From Nitrospirae bacterium JdFR-85 (GTDB taxonomy: Bacteria; Nitrospirota; Thermodesulfovibrionia; Thermodesulfovibrionales; JdFR-85), in NCBI GenBank assembly GCA_002011745.1, contig MTOU01000012.1, positions 62,001 through 126,000 on the forward strand: a stretch of DNA of 64,000 nt. Direction: 5' to 3'. Positions within the stretch are counted from its first letter, which is position 1; every line of letters starts with the position of its first letter. Shown piece by piece: positions 1 to 8,614 of the stretch. The position numbers were made by a program, and so were the translations under genes. The notes under the pieces are model-generated. The model saw only the letters and a program-made list of their open reading frames with translations. It did not search any database and was not told the DNA's origin.

Positions 1-2988
1 CCTTTTAAAAGAATGGGAAGGGACGAGATTGGTGAGATTGCATGGTCTTTCAACAGGATGGCAGAAAGGATGATACAGCATGAGAAGGCTATTGAAGAAT
101 CCAGAGCATATCTCAAGAATCTGTTTGATAATATCACTGATATGGTAGTTGTGATTGATCGTGAATATACCATCCAGTATATAAATGAGCCTACCTTAAG
201 ATATCTTGGTAAATCAGAAGATGAAGTGCTGGGCAATAAATGTTACAGAGTATTTCATAATGCTGAAAAACCCTGTTCTGAGACAGTTCCTGAAGAACAC
301 TGTGGTCTAAAAGAAGCATTCTCAGGCAAACAGGTACATACTGTGCATATGCATCATACCAAGGCAGGGAAAAGATGCTATTCTGTTAGATATCTACCTT
401 TTTACATGAATGAAGAAATACCTTATGTGATAGAAATTGCCACTGATATTACAGAGTCTCAGAGACTACAGAAAGAGATAAAGGTCTTTAAGGCCTATGC
501 AGAGGAGCTTCAAGGGATAAATACGCGTGAGGAATTTTTTGAAAGACTTGTAAGACTTGGAATAGAGGTTCTGGAAGCGGATGTATCCCTTGCTTCTCTT
601 ATAAATGGGCATAATGGTAAAATGCGTTTTCATAAAAAACTTACAGATAAGAGCAATGTTGAGAGAGACCTGAGAAGTATAGACCCTGAAGAGTGTATCT
701 CAGTGTTTGGTATAAAATCAGGGAAGCCTTTTGTGTCTGAAAGCCTTGAGGGTTTTCCTCAAAGTAGATTAAAAGAGGTTCTGAAGAGTTTAGGATTTGA
801 GACCTTGGTATCTATCCCTCTGAAAAGAACAGGGAAAGTGGTAGGAGTGTATAATCTTCTTTACAAAAAGAGAGGTATATTTAGAGAATCGGATAAAGAG
901 TTTTTGAATCTTCTCACTGAAAATATAAACACTGTAGCAGACAGAGTATGCCATTATGAAGACCTTAAATCCCAGACCGAGAGGCTTAATGCATTAATCA
1001 ATACTGTGGAAGTGCTTGCTGGTTCTGTAGAGCTGGATGATGTACTCAAGGCAATAGTATCCTCCACTGTAAAAATTCTTAAGCCCGATGTGGCTACTGT
1101 GATGCTCTATAATGATGAAAGAAATATATTGATCCCTGTTTCTGTCCACGGGATTGAAAAGGCAGTTTATGATGGATTGTATATACATCTTGATAAGATC
1201 GACTTAAAGTTTGACCCTAAAGACAATACTTTCAGCAGTCTAAATATATTCAATGAGAAAAAGTGGGCACCATTTCATGGTATTGCTTCCATGATAGAGA
1301 TGAAGTCTTTTTATGCAAGATGCTTTTTTAATAAGAAGGGTGAAAAGATGGGGGTATTAATTGGTTTGTGGAAGGAAGAACATCTACCAAGTTTTGACGA
1401 GATAGAACTATTTAATGCATTCAGTTCCTTTGCAGAGGTTGCCCTTGAGAAGGCTATTCTCATGAAACAGATCATCACAGAGCAGAAGCACTGGGAGGAG
1501 ACCTTTAATGCCTTTTCTGATCCTCTCTTTATTACTGATAGAGAATTCAAAATCCTCAAGGCCAATAAAGCCTTCTATGAGTTTTGTAAGATTAAAGAAG
1601 ATATTACAGACAAGAAATGCTATGAGATTGTTCACAAACAGGAAAACCCGCTGAAAGACTGTCCCCATTTTGAGACTATAGAGAAAGGAGAGACTGCTAT
1701 ACGTGAGATGGAAGATCGAGCAAGGGGGATAACCGTTCTTTACACTACCTCACCTATCTATGGTGAGACAGGGGAGGTTCAGAGCATAATTCATAATATC
1801 AAAGACATTACATTTGTAAAGAAGATGGAAAGAGAAAGAGAAGAACTCCATCAGCAACTCCTTCATGCCCAGAAGATGGAATCTATTGGTACACTCACCG
1901 GTGGCATAGCCCATGACTTTAATAATATACTTACTGCAATAATGGGTCATGCAGAGCTTGCAAGGCTGAAATCAAGAGACTCTTCCATAGAAGGTAATCT
2001 TGAGATGATAATAAGTGCTGCTGAAAGGGCAAAGGAGTTTACAACACAGCTACTTCTGTTTGGCAAAAAGGCTCCAATGGACAGAAGGGTTTCTGACCTG
2101 AATCATGTTATTGAAGAGTCGTTGAGGTTGCTTAAAAGAATCATAGGAGAGGATATTGTAGTGGAATTTAAAAAGGGAGAAGAACCTCTTTATGTTAATC
2201 TTGACAGAGCGCAATTTACACAGGTATTGATGAATCTATGTGTTAATGCAAGGGATGCTATGCCAGAAGGAGGTAGTCTAATAATAGAGACAGGCAGAAG
2301 GATTGTTCAGAGACCTCCATATGGGAAACGGAGTGGCGAATATATAATTTTAAAAGTCTCAGATACGGGCGTTGGAATACCAGAAGACATAAGAGACAGA
2401 ATATTTGAGCCATTCTTTACCACAAAACCAGAAGGCAAAGGAACAGGACTTGGCCTGAGTGTGGTTTACTCAGTGGTGGACGCCCATGATGGTTTTATAG
2501 AGGTGTACTCAACTGTGGGTAAGGGAAGTATTTTTGAGATATATCTACCAGGAGTTGATTTCTATGGAACGATTGCTGAGAAGGTGATAAAAGAGGAAAC
2601 CCTTCCAAGTGGTAATGAACATGTTCTTCTTGTGGATGACGAGGAGATGATAAGAGAAACAGGGGCAACTATTCTGAAGACTCTGGGTTATAGAGTAACA
2701 GTTGCCTCCTCTGGTGAAGAGGCATTACAGTTGTTCAAAGCAGACCCTGAAGAATATGATATTGTAATCTCTGACCTCATCATGCCAGGCATAAGAGGTT
2801 CAGAACTTTATGACGAGATAAGAAAGATCAAGGATGTACCCTTTGTTCTTATTACAGGATATGGAAGACACTTTCTAAAGGATGCCCAGATGTATAGTTT
2901 TAATGGAATAATAGAGAAACCTTTTAATGTAAAAGAGCTTGCCTACAGGTTGAGATATATACTCGATAGAATTAAAAGAAAATCGTAA
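1..2988 (+). CDS. Hybrid sensor histidine kinase, 5' end cut by window edge
   Basis: The reading frame is already open at base 1, so the true start and any upstream membrane or sensor region lie outside the window. Counting from the first in-frame ATG (base 13), I read: end of a HAMP domain (about 1-25, [13 protein letters not shown]), PAS (about 32-150), two GAF-like regions (about 165-320 and 330-490), a second PAS (about 500-615), HisKA with the phospho-accepting His in [11 protein letters not shown] (about 634), HATPase with N box near 745 and DTGVGI/GTGLGL motifs, and a C-terminal receiver (about 870-985) with the Asp in VISDLIMPG (about 921). Both PAS regions carry conserved-looking Cys residues (KCY near the start, further Cys after). 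It probably autophosphorylates and passes phosphate to its own receiver. There is no DNA-binding output and no partner regulator beside it, so the signal and target are unknown. It converges with the next gene, 4 bases away. Confidence 0.93.
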   Translation, partial: PFKRMGRDEIGEIAWSFNRMAERMIQHEKAIEESRAYLKNLFDNITDMVVVIDREYTIQYINEPTLRYLGKSEDEVLGNKCYRVFHNAEKPCSETVPEEHCGLKEAFSGKQVHTVHMHHTKAGKRCYSVRYLPFYMNEEIPYVIEIATDITESQRLQKEIKVFKAYAEELQGINTREEFFERLVRLGIEVLEADVSLASLINGHNGKMRFHKKLTDKSNVERDLRSIDPEECISVFGIKSGKPFVSESLEGFPQSRLKEVLKSLGFETLVSIPLKRTGKVVGVYNLLYKKRGIFRESDKEFLNLLTENINTVADRVCHYEDLKSQTERLNALINTVEVLAGSVELDDVLKAIVSSTVKILKPDVATVMLYNDERNILIPVSVHGIEKAVYDGLYIHLDKIDLKFDPKDNTFSSLNIFNEKKWAPFHGIASMIEMKSFYARCFFNKKGEKMGVLIGLWKEEHLPSFDEIELFNAFSSFAEVALEKAILMKQIITEQKHWEETFNAFSDPLFITDREFKILKANKAFYEFCKIKEDITDKKCYEIVHKQENPLKDCPHFETIEKGETAIREMEDRARGITVLYTTSPIYGETGEVQSIIHNIKDITFVKKMEREREELHQQLLHAQKMESIGTLTGGIAHDFNNILTAIMGHAELARLKSRDSSIEGNLEMIISAAERAKEFTTQLLLFGKKAPMDRRVSDLNHVIEESLRLLKRIIGEDIVVEFKKGEEPLYVNLDRAQFTQVLMNLCVNARDAMPEGGSLIIETGRRIVQRPPYGKRSGEYIILKVSDTGVGIPEDIRDRIFEPFFTTKPEGKGTGLGLSVVYSVVDAHDGFIEVYSTVGKGSIFEIYLPGVDFYGTIAEKVIKEETLPSGNEHVLLVDDEEMIRETGATILKTLGYRVTVASSGEEALQLFKADPEEYDIVISDLIMPGIRGSELYDEIRKIKDVPFVLITGYGRHFLKDAQMYSFNGIIEKPFNVKELAYRLRYILDRIKRKS

Positions 2989-2992
2989 GTTT

Positions 2993-3763
2993 TTATTGTT
3001 TCTTATCTATGAGTTTTATTATCTGTTCTGCCTTTATTGCGCCGTTTACTACTCTTCCATCCCCAAATACAATAGTAGGTGTACTTCTGATTCCAAGCCT
3101 TTCGGCAAGCTTTATATTTTTGTCAATTGCATCTGTCTCACAGTCTGGCTCTGGAATAGACTTCTTTGCATATACATCTTCAAGGAGCTTTATCGCCTTT
3201 TCATTTGATTTCCGCTTTTCACAAACTATTGTCTTTGATTTACTGTACGCCTGAGGATGAATGCTTGTGAGGGGAAACATTTTTAGATAGAAAACAATAT
3301 CATCTCTCATCTCTAAAACCCTCTTCATCTCCTGATGAAGTTTAGCACAGTAAGGTCAGTCAGGGTCATCAAAGACAATTACCTTGTGCTTTGCCTCTGG
3401 ATTGCCCATTACAAGGGCATCATCAAGAGGAATTTGGGATACGTCTATTTTGTTTATCTCATTATATTTTTCCTTTGTAATATTTTTACGTGTCTGGAGA
3501 TCGATTATTGAGCCGAGGATGATATTTTTTCTCTTGTCATCCATATAGACAATAGACTTTCTCCCACTTACCTCAACCACTATCTCCCATAATCCATCAA
3601 CTACTGCCTTCTCTACTGACAACACCTTTGCACCAGGTACAAGTTTCTGCAGTACCTTTGTCGCCTCTTCGACAGTGAGATTATTTGCAGAATTAGTAGA
3701 GCTTACTCCATAAAAACCAAAAATTAAAATAACAAATAAAAAAATAGCTAATTTTCTCTTCAT
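2993..3763 (-). CDS. dsbC: DsbC-type protein disulfide isomerase with in-frame UGA (probable selenocysteine)
   Basis: Standard translation breaks this gene into two pieces at a TGA (3356-3358). Reading through gives one 256-residue DsbC-like protein: signal peptide (1 to about 26), N-terminal DsbC region (about 27-115, with GLWEIVVEVSGRK and GSIIDLQTRKNIT), then a thioredoxin fold whose active site is VFDDPD-U-PYC, with U at residue 136 and Cys at 139. After the TGA the frame keeps DsbC features: the cis-Pro loop STPTIVF and two further Cys (TIVCEK, PDCET) that would match the structural disulfide of DsbC. The start at 3763 is chosen over an upstream ATG (3811) because AGGAG lies 7 bases before it and a signal peptide follows at once. 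Expected role: periplasmic disulfide shuffling. A bSECIS-like hairpin follows the UGA, and selB lies 23 kb away in this window. It is the last gene of the minus-strand operon after hemH. The alternative is a pseudogene or base error. Confidence 0.88.
3313..3345 (-). promoter_or_regulatory. bSECIS-like hairpin just downstream of the UGA
   Basis: On the mRNA strand, 15 bases after the UGA, a perfect 7-bp stem CTTCATC/GATGAAG (3340-3334 with 3329-3323) closes an AGGA tetraloop (3333-3330). An outer 5-bp stem CTAAA/TTTAG (3345-3341 with 3317-3313) extends it across a 5-base bulge. Bacterial SECIS elements are expected to have a small apical loop with a G in its first two bases, roughly 16-37 bases after the UGA. 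Here the loop begins 22 bases after it and its second base is G. It would recruit SelB carrying selenocysteyl-tRNA. Confidence 0.75.
3356..3358 (-). other. In-frame UGA, predicted selenocysteine codon
   Basis: The minus strand reads GAC-TGA-CCT-TAC-TGT (D-U-P-Y-C). In ordinary DsbC proteins this position is the nucleophilic Cys of the CxxC active site. Replacement of a catalytic Cys codon by UGA, with family-like sequence on both sides in the same frame, is the standard signature of a selenoprotein. Confidence 0.85.
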
Positions 3764-3835
3764 TCGGTTTCTCCTTTCAGTTTTAATTTTACTAAAAATA
3801 AAGTCTAACATTCAAATATGAAAAAAATATGAATT

Positions 3836-4792
3836 CTAAGTTATTCTCTTATAAGCCTCCATAACCAGTTCTTTGAGTGTTGCTATAAGCAGCTTAGAGG
3901 TATTGAGAGACTCTGTTCTTTCCAGTGCAACACCATATCTGTCTGCTAACTCTCTGTAGAGGATGTCAATCTCATAAAGGGTTTCGATATGATCAGAAAC
4001 AAAGCTTATAGGTACAACCAGTATCTTCCTTATCCCTTCTTCAGCTGCCTCTACTATAACCTCGTCTGTTGAGGGTTCAAGCCATTTCATAGGTCCACTT
4101 CTGCTCTGAAAGGCGAGTCTATATAATAAGGCTCCATACTCCTTGGAGAGCCTTTTCATTACCAGTTCTGTGGTAGTTTTAATTTCATCCAGATAGGGGT
4201 CTCCCTCTTCAATAAACTTTACTGGAAGACCATGGGCACTGAATAAGATAAGAGTATCCCTATCTTGTTCTAATTTCGCTTTTATCTTCTCAACTAATGC
4301 TTCTATATAAAGGGAATGATTATGCCACGAGTCTATACCTGTGTATTTGAGTCCTTCCTTTATACATGCTCTTTTAAATACTGACATGGCAGAGTAGGTT
4401 GTGGCTCTGCTGTAATGAGGATAAAGACTCAATCCAATAAGCCTTTTACAACCCTCTTCTGAAGCTTTTTTTACGCTGTCTTCGATAAAAGGATGCCAGT
4501 ATCTCATTCCCACATAAACGGGAATATCTCCAATATCTGTTAGTTCTTTCTGGAGTGCCATTGCCTGTTCAGAAGTAATTTTCAAGATTGGGGAACCGCC
4601 TCCTATCAGAGAGTATGCCTTTTTTGTCTTTGGAGCCCTTAGAATGGATATCATCCATGCCAGAGGTTTCTGAAGGGGTTTTGGTCCCAAAGGAATTATA
4701 TCCCTATCTGAGAATAGATTGAAGAGAAAGGGTCTTACAGCATCAAGGCTATCAGGACCTCCAAGATTCAATAGCATCACTCCTGTCTTCAT
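3836..4792 (-). CDS. hemH: Ferrochelatase
   Basis: 318 residues, the usual length for HemH, which inserts Fe2+ into a porphyrin in the last part of haem synthesis. Family features visible: N-terminal MLLNLGGPDSLDAVRPFL, the SAHGLP motif with the conserved catalytic His (about residue 190), and FQSRSGPMKWLEP followed by an acidic stretch. No transmembrane tail is present, so it is probably soluble or peripheral. The start codon overlaps the mqnD stop as ATGA, implying translational coupling. A 72-base gap separates it from the downstream dsbC. Haem and menaquinone genes in one operon fit a respiring cell. Whether the substrate is protoporphyrin or coproporphyrin cannot be told from sequence alone. 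Confidence 0.95.
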   Translation of the reverse strand: MKTGVMLLNLGGPDSLDAVRPFLFNLFSDRDIIPLGPKPLQKPLAWMISILRAPKTKKAYSLIGGGSPILKITSEQAMALQKELTDIGDIPVYVGMRYWHPFIEDSVKKASEEGCKRLIGLSLYPHYSRATTYSAMSVFKRACIKEGLKYTGIDSWHNHSLYIEALVEKIKAKLEQDRDTLILFSAHGLPVKFIEEGDPYLDEIKTTTELVMKRLSKEYGALLYRLAFQSRSGPMKWLEPSTDEVIVEAAEEGIRKILVVPISFVSDHIETLYEIDILYRELADRYGVALERTESLNTSKLLIATLKELVMEAYKRIT

Positions 4793-5631
4793 TTAGCCTC
4801 CATAAAAATTCCTTCCTTAAATATGGGTATCAATCCTTCCTCTGATGCCTTCAGTAGCAGTCTCCTTATAGCCTCTTCACCTTCCTCACCAAGCTGAAGG
4901 GTGAAATCGTTTACATAGGTCTGAATGTGTTTGTCTATGACATCATCACTAAGTTCTTGAGCATAGGATTTTATATACTTCTTAAGACCAGGAGGATTGC
5001 TATAGGCGAATTGTATACTTTTTTTTATCAGATTCTCAATCTCCAGCATCTCGTCCTTAGGAATTGTACTCTTTACCATTATTCCTCCCAAAGGAATCGG
5101 CAGACCTGTTTCCTCTTCCCACCACTGGCCAAGATCAACAATGAGCCTTAATCCATACAGTGGATAAGTGAATCTGCCCTCATGGATGATTACCCCAGCA
5201 TCTACAACCCCCTTTTTTACACTCTCCATTATCCTGAAGAAGGGCATTTCAATGGTGTTCTTAATCAGGTCTTTGTTAAAAAGCCCCAGTAGCAGGGCTG
5301 CTGTGGTAAGTCTACCAGGTATCGCAATCCTTCTGCCAATTAGATCTTCTATATCAAACTCCTCTTTTACCACAATTAAAGGACCACAGCCTCTACCCAC
5401 TGCAGCACCTGACCTGAGAAGCTTATATTCCCTCAGCAGATAGCCAGTGGCATGTATTGAGACCTTTACCACATCCAGGTGTCCTTTCAATGCAAGCCTG
5501 TTCAGTGTCTCAATGTCTTCAATCCTCTCTCTGAATATGAACTTATTACTGCCTATCCCCCCTTTTATGAGACCATAAAATATGAAAGTATCATTTGGAC
5601 AGGATGAGAATCCTATATCCAGTTGTCTCAT
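4789..5631 (-). CDS. mqnD: 1,4-dihydroxy-6-naphthoate synthase (futalosine menaquinone pathway)
   Basis: 280 residues with the MqnD-type periplasmic-binding-protein-like fold: N-terminal SSCPNDTFIFYGLI, then VSIHATGYLL and a central VDAGVIIHEGRFTY. MqnD turns cyclic dehypoxanthinyl futalosine into 1,4-dihydroxy-6-naphthoate. mqnC and mqnE lie at 19055-21167; mqnA and mqnB are not in the window. Its start overlaps the lemA stop by one base (TAATG), and its stop overlaps the hemH start. MqnA belongs to a related family, but the N-terminal motif and length fit MqnD better. Confidence 0.9.
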   Translation of the reverse strand: MRQLDIGFSSCPNDTFIFYGLIKGGIGSNKFIFRERIEDIETLNRLALKGHLDVVKVSIHATGYLLREYKLLRSGAAVGRGCGPLIVVKEEFDIEDLIGRRIAIPGRLTTAALLLGLFNKDLIKNTIEMPFFRIMESVKKGVVDAGVIIHEGRFTYPLYGLRLIVDLGQWWEEETGLPIPLGGIMVKSTIPKDEMLEIENLIKKSIQFAYSNPPGLKKYIKSYAQELSDDVIDKHIQTYVNDFTLQLGEEGEEAIRRLLLKASEEGLIPIFKEGIFMEAK

Positions 5632-6206
5632 TAGAATTTGACCTTTGGTGTCTCTTTCTCAGCTTCAGGCACTTCATAATACTCTGCCTCAGAGACTCCT
5701 GCAAGAGAGGCAAAGAACCTTCCGAAGACTGTTCTACGGTAGGTGTTGAGCTCTCTTACAGCCTCATTATAACGTCTTCTCTCTACAGCTATACGGTTTT
5801 CTGTACCCTCAAGCTGGTCTTGGAGCTTTAGAAAAGACTCATTGGCTTTAAGTTCAGGATAGGCCTCTCTCAGGAGTAACAGTCTTGAGAGCACCCCTTC
5901 CAGTTCACGGGATGCCTTTATCTTGTCAGGTACTGTCTTTGCCTGGAAGTATTTTGTCCTTGCCTCTGCAATCTTCTCAAAGAGTTCTCTTTCGTGCTTT
6001 GCATATCCCTTCACTGTCTCAACAAGATTGGGTATCAAGTCATAACGTCTCTTCAGTTGATTCTCCACCTGTGCCCACTGGGCCTTCACCCTCTCATCCA
6101 TGGCAATAACCTTGTTATACTGACTTACTCCCCAGCCAATCACAGCAAAACCCAAAATTGCTATAACCACAAATACTATGAGAACACCCTTTAATGCATT
6201 GCTCAT
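5631..6206 (-). CDS. lemA: LemA family protein
   Basis: 191 residues, close to the family's usual length. One N-terminal membrane segment (about 7-28), then a mostly helical domain with the LemA hallmark region VKAQWAQVENQLKRRYDLIPN and later NRIAVERRRYNEAVRELN, in which NR..VERRRYN is the conserved core. The LemA fold is a helical bundle outside the membrane whose biochemical role is not settled. It sits 36 bases after a TPM-domain gene, a pairing seen in many bacteria, and its stop overlaps the mqnD start. Confidence 0.93.
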   Translation of the reverse strand: MSNALKGVLIVFVVIAILGFAVIGWGVSQYNKVIAMDERVKAQWAQVENQLKRRYDLIPNLVETVKGYAKHERELFEKIAEARTKYFQAKTVPDKIKASRELEGVLSRLLLLREAYPELKANESFLKLQDQLEGTENRIAVERRRYNEAVRELNTYRRTVFGRFFASLAGVSEAEYYEVPEAEKETPKVKF

Positions 6207-6242
6207 TTTATAACCTCCCTTAATTTATTTTTTAATTTAAGC

Positions 6243-7019
6243 TTACCAGCCACCAGAAGCACCCCCGCCCCCAAATCCACCTCCCCCACCTCCACCGAAT
6301 CCGCCAAAGCCTCCTCCACCAAAACCTCCACCAGAGTACCAGCCTCCTCTTCTACCAGTGCCAGACAGCAGTAGCATGAGCAGAAACAATCTGGGATGTC
6401 TTATAAAAAGCCAAGCTGCAATTATAAAAAATAGTACTCCTGCCACAGCCTCTAAAACACCCGCTTTCCTTTTCTGTACCTGGACAACCCTCATCCCTTC
6501 TGGAATACTCAAGGTCACGCCTTCGGAGCTTGCTATTCTTTCCGCTATTGTTATTGTAGCCTTTAGGATACCTTCAGAGAACTTTCCCTGTCTGAAATAG
6601 GGAACAAAGTATCTCCTTCCCAGAGTGCCTACAAAGCCATCAGGCAGTATCTCCTCTAAGCCATAACCTATCTCAAAACGGTACTTTCTGTCTCTGAGAG
6701 ATACAGTAATAATCACACCATTGTCTTTGTCCTTCTGACCAATCTTCCACTTTTCTGCCAGTCTAATAGAGAAATCTTCAATACTTTCACCCTCAAGGCT
6801 CAATATAGTGAGTATTACAATCTGGGCTGTGGTCTTTCTCTCAAGCTCGCCCAAGTAGAGATTAAGGGTCCTTTCTACATCTGGTGTGATGATATTGGCA
6901 AGATCCATAACATAGGCATATGGCCTTTCAGGCACCTCAGGCACTACTGCATCTGCAGTGTTTATAGTGAACAGAACAGAAAAGATAAAAAACAGGAGAG
7001 TCTTTCTAAGAAAGTTCAT
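6243..7019 (-). CDS. TPM-domain protein (YgcG type), membrane anchored, Gly-rich tail
   Basis: 258 residues from the chosen start at 7019. Signal peptide (about 1-24, ending TADA), TPM domain (about 30-160, with YVMDLANIITPD and DNGVIITVSLRDRKYRFEIGYGLE), a transmembrane segment (about 205-225), then an extreme Gly-rich tail ending GGGASGGW. TPM domains have been linked to phosphatase activity and to photosystem assembly in plants; the role of this type in non-photosynthetic bacteria is unclear. A longer frame from 7130 is less likely because the signal peptide begins at 7019. The start overlaps the end of the upstream nucleotidyltransferase gene by 14 bases. It pairs with lemA. Confidence 0.88.
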   Translation of the reverse strand: MNFLRKTLLFFIFSVLFTINTADAVVPEVPERPYAYVMDLANIITPDVERTLNLYLGELERKTTAQIVILTILSLEGESIEDFSIRLAEKWKIGQKDKDNGVIITVSLRDRKYRFEIGYGLEEILPDGFVGTLGRRYFVPYFRQGKFSEGILKATITIAERIASSEGVTLSIPEGMRVVQVQKRKAGVLEAVAGVLFFIIAAWLFIRHPRLFLLMLLLSGTGRRGGWYSGGGFGGGGFGGFGGGGGGGFGGGGASGGW

Positions 7020-7731
7020 CCACAATTCTGCCAAGCCTTTCTGTTGATATATAATATTCTTCAAAATACCTGTCAAGTTCATCTTTTCCAGGAGATATTC
7101 TCCCTTTCTTAAGCATAAATATCTTTTCATATATAAGACAGTTGACCTTTGTAATCTCTTCTAACTTTTTAATTACCTCCAGAGATGCCACAGGCACCTC
7201 CTCTCCAAAGAGTGATATAATTGCCCTGAAAAGGGGAATATATCCCTTTATAGAATTTTTCAGATTTTCAACAAGCAGTCTCCTATCACCCATTGTAGAA
7301 ATATAACCCTGCCTTAGCCAAATGAGTTTTGTCTTCAGTTCCCTCTCTACCTGAAGCCTCATATGTCTATTCTCAATAGAGAGGTCTTTCAGAAGATCTT
7401 CGCCATACACAGTCTCGTGTATAAGTTTGAAATTAAAGAACTCTATTGGAAAGACATCAAGAGAATTTTGTATATACTCTGGGGTCATTATTAAAGGTGC
7501 AGCAACACTTCTCTTTTTGTATTTTCTGCCAAGGGGAGCCAAAAACTCTACAAAACCGAGATTCATCTCTTTGAGAACCACTATTGAATTGATATCAGAG
7601 GTCTTTTCATCATAATCAGGAGTTAGACAGCTTCCCACAATATGGACAGAATGAATCTCCTCTCTGTAGGATTCTAGAATCTCCTTCAGAAAGGGTTCAA
7701 ATACCTTTTTTATACTCTCCCTCACAGCCAT
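7006..7731 (-). CDS. Nucleotidyltransferase-fold protein, function unknown
   Basis: 241 residues. Near residues 30-50 the sequence HIVGSCLTPDYDEKTSDINS resembles the GS...D.SDID signature of the polymerase-beta-like nucleotidyltransferase fold, with Asn replacing the last Asp. The C-terminal half is helical and may be a HEPN-like or substrate-binding module. The substrate is unknown. It is the first gene of the minus-strand operon running to dsbC. A near-consensus promoter (7740-7769) places the predicted transcription start at or next to this ATG, and I see no ribosome binding site. The changed acidic residue raises the possibility that it is catalytically altered. Confidence 0.75.
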   Translation of the reverse strand: MAVRESIKKVFEPFLKEILESYREEIHSVHIVGSCLTPDYDEKTSDINSIVVLKEMNLGFVEFLAPLGRKYKKRSVAAPLIMTPEYIQNSLDVFPIEFFNFKLIHETVYGEDLLKDLSIENRHMRLQVERELKTKLIWLRQGYISTMGDRRLLVENLKNSIKGYIPLFRAIISLFGEEVPVASLEVIKKLEEITKVNCLIYEKIFMLKKGRISPGKDELDRYFEEYYISTERLGRIVDELS

Positions 7732-7739
7732 AAAATTAT

Positions 7740-7769
7740 ATCATATTGGAGTTTCTATACTACTGTCAA
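7740..7769 (-). promoter_or_regulatory. Sigma-70 type promoter for the minus-strand operon
   Basis: On the minus strand, TTGACA (7769-7764), an 18-base spacer, then TATGAT (7745-7740). Eight bases later comes the ATG of the nucleotidyltransferase gene (7731), so the mRNA would have essentially no leader. Confidence 0.6.
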
Positions 7770-7800
7770 TACATTCTAAATTTTTAGCCCAGCTTTCTAT

Positions 7801-7830
7801 TTGTTAAAAAACCCTCTTTCAGGTTAAAAT
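7801..7830 (+). promoter_or_regulatory. Possible promoter for rluB-aspS operon
   Basis: TTGTTA (7801-7806), an 18-base spacer and TAAAAT (7825-7830). A second -10-like TATAAT (7831-7836) lies closer to the start. The ATG at 7840 follows by 9 or 3 bases, with no clear ribosome binding site. Confidence 0.4.
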
Positions 7831-7839
7831 TATAATTCT

Positions 7840-8565
7840 ATGGAAGAAAGAATTCAGAAAATTCTATCAAGAATGGGTATCGCCTCAAGGCGGAAGGCAG
7901 AGGAGATGATACGTGAGGGTAGGGTGACTGTAAATGGTCAGATCGCTACCTTAGGGATGAAGGCTGATCCTGACAGGGACCATATCAAAGTTGATGGAAA
8001 ACTTCTTATCAGACCAGAGCCAAAGGCATATATTATCATGAATAAGCCGAAAGGTGTTCTTACCACCCTTGAGGATCCAGAGGGAAGACCTACTGTTAAG
8101 GAATTGCTGAAAGGGGTGAAATTCAGGGTTTATCCTGTAGGCAGGCTGGATTTTAATTCTGAAGGACTGTTGATCTTTACAAATGATGGTGAGCTTGCAT
8201 ACAGGTTGATTCATCCCAAATTCAAGGTTCCAAAAACATATCTTGTGAAGGTAAAGGGTATTGTGGAGGAGAAGAAGCTTGATTTGCTGAGGAAGGGTAT
8301 TAAACTGGAAGAAGGTATTACAGCACCAGCAGATATTAAAAAGGTCTTTATGCCAAAAACAAAAAACAATACATGGCTTGAGATAACCATCTATGAGGGC
8401 AAAAAGAGACAGATCAGAAGGATGTTTGAGAAGATCAGGCATCCTGTGCTTAAGTTAAAGAGGATAAGGATTGATGGTATTGAACTGGGCAGACTCGAGC
8501 CTGGACAGTGGAGATATCTTACTCCCACAGAGGTTAAACGATTGAAGGCATCAGTTGGATTATAA
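7840..8565 (+). CDS. rluB: 23S rRNA pseudouridine synthase, RluB/RsuA family
   Basis: 241 residues. N-terminal S4 RNA-binding domain (about 1-60: RIQKILSRMGIASRRKAEEMI), then the RsuA-type synthase domain with NKPKGVLTT and the catalytic Asp in GRLDFNSEGLLIFTNDGE (about 105). The conserved GKKRQIRRM motif lies near 185-195. It isomerises a uridine in ribosomal RNA, most likely in 23S rRNA helix 89 as RluB does. RsuA or RluF specificity cannot be excluded by sequence alone. It appears to be the first gene of a plus-strand operon with aspS. Confidence 0.93.
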   Translation: MEERIQKILSRMGIASRRKAEEMIREGRVTVNGQIATLGMKADPDRDHIKVDGKLLIRPEPKAYIIMNKPKGVLTTLEDPEGRPTVKELLKGVKFRVYPVGRLDFNSEGLLIFTNDGELAYRLIHPKFKVPKTYLVKVKGIVEEKKLDLLRKGIKLEEGITAPADIKKVFMPKTKNNTWLEITIYEGKKRQIRRMFEKIRHPVLKLKRIRIDGIELGRLEPGQWRYLTPTEVKRLKASVGL

Positions 8566-8614
8566 TAAATGTTGAGGTTTATCTGACCTTAAGATATAAG
8601 AAGGAGGTGTCTTG

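Noticed and set aside
3356-3763. Truncated DsbC pseudogene ending at the TGA
   Set aside because: The frame continues with conserved DsbC features, a SECIS-like hairpin follows the TGA, and selB is present, so recoding is the simpler reading. A base error cannot be ruled out from sequence alone.
6243-6350. Gly-rich repeats at the end of the TPM gene as a tandem DNA repeat or CRISPR-like array
   Set aside because: They are low-complexity Gly codons of a coding tail known in YgcG-type proteins, with no regular spacer structure.
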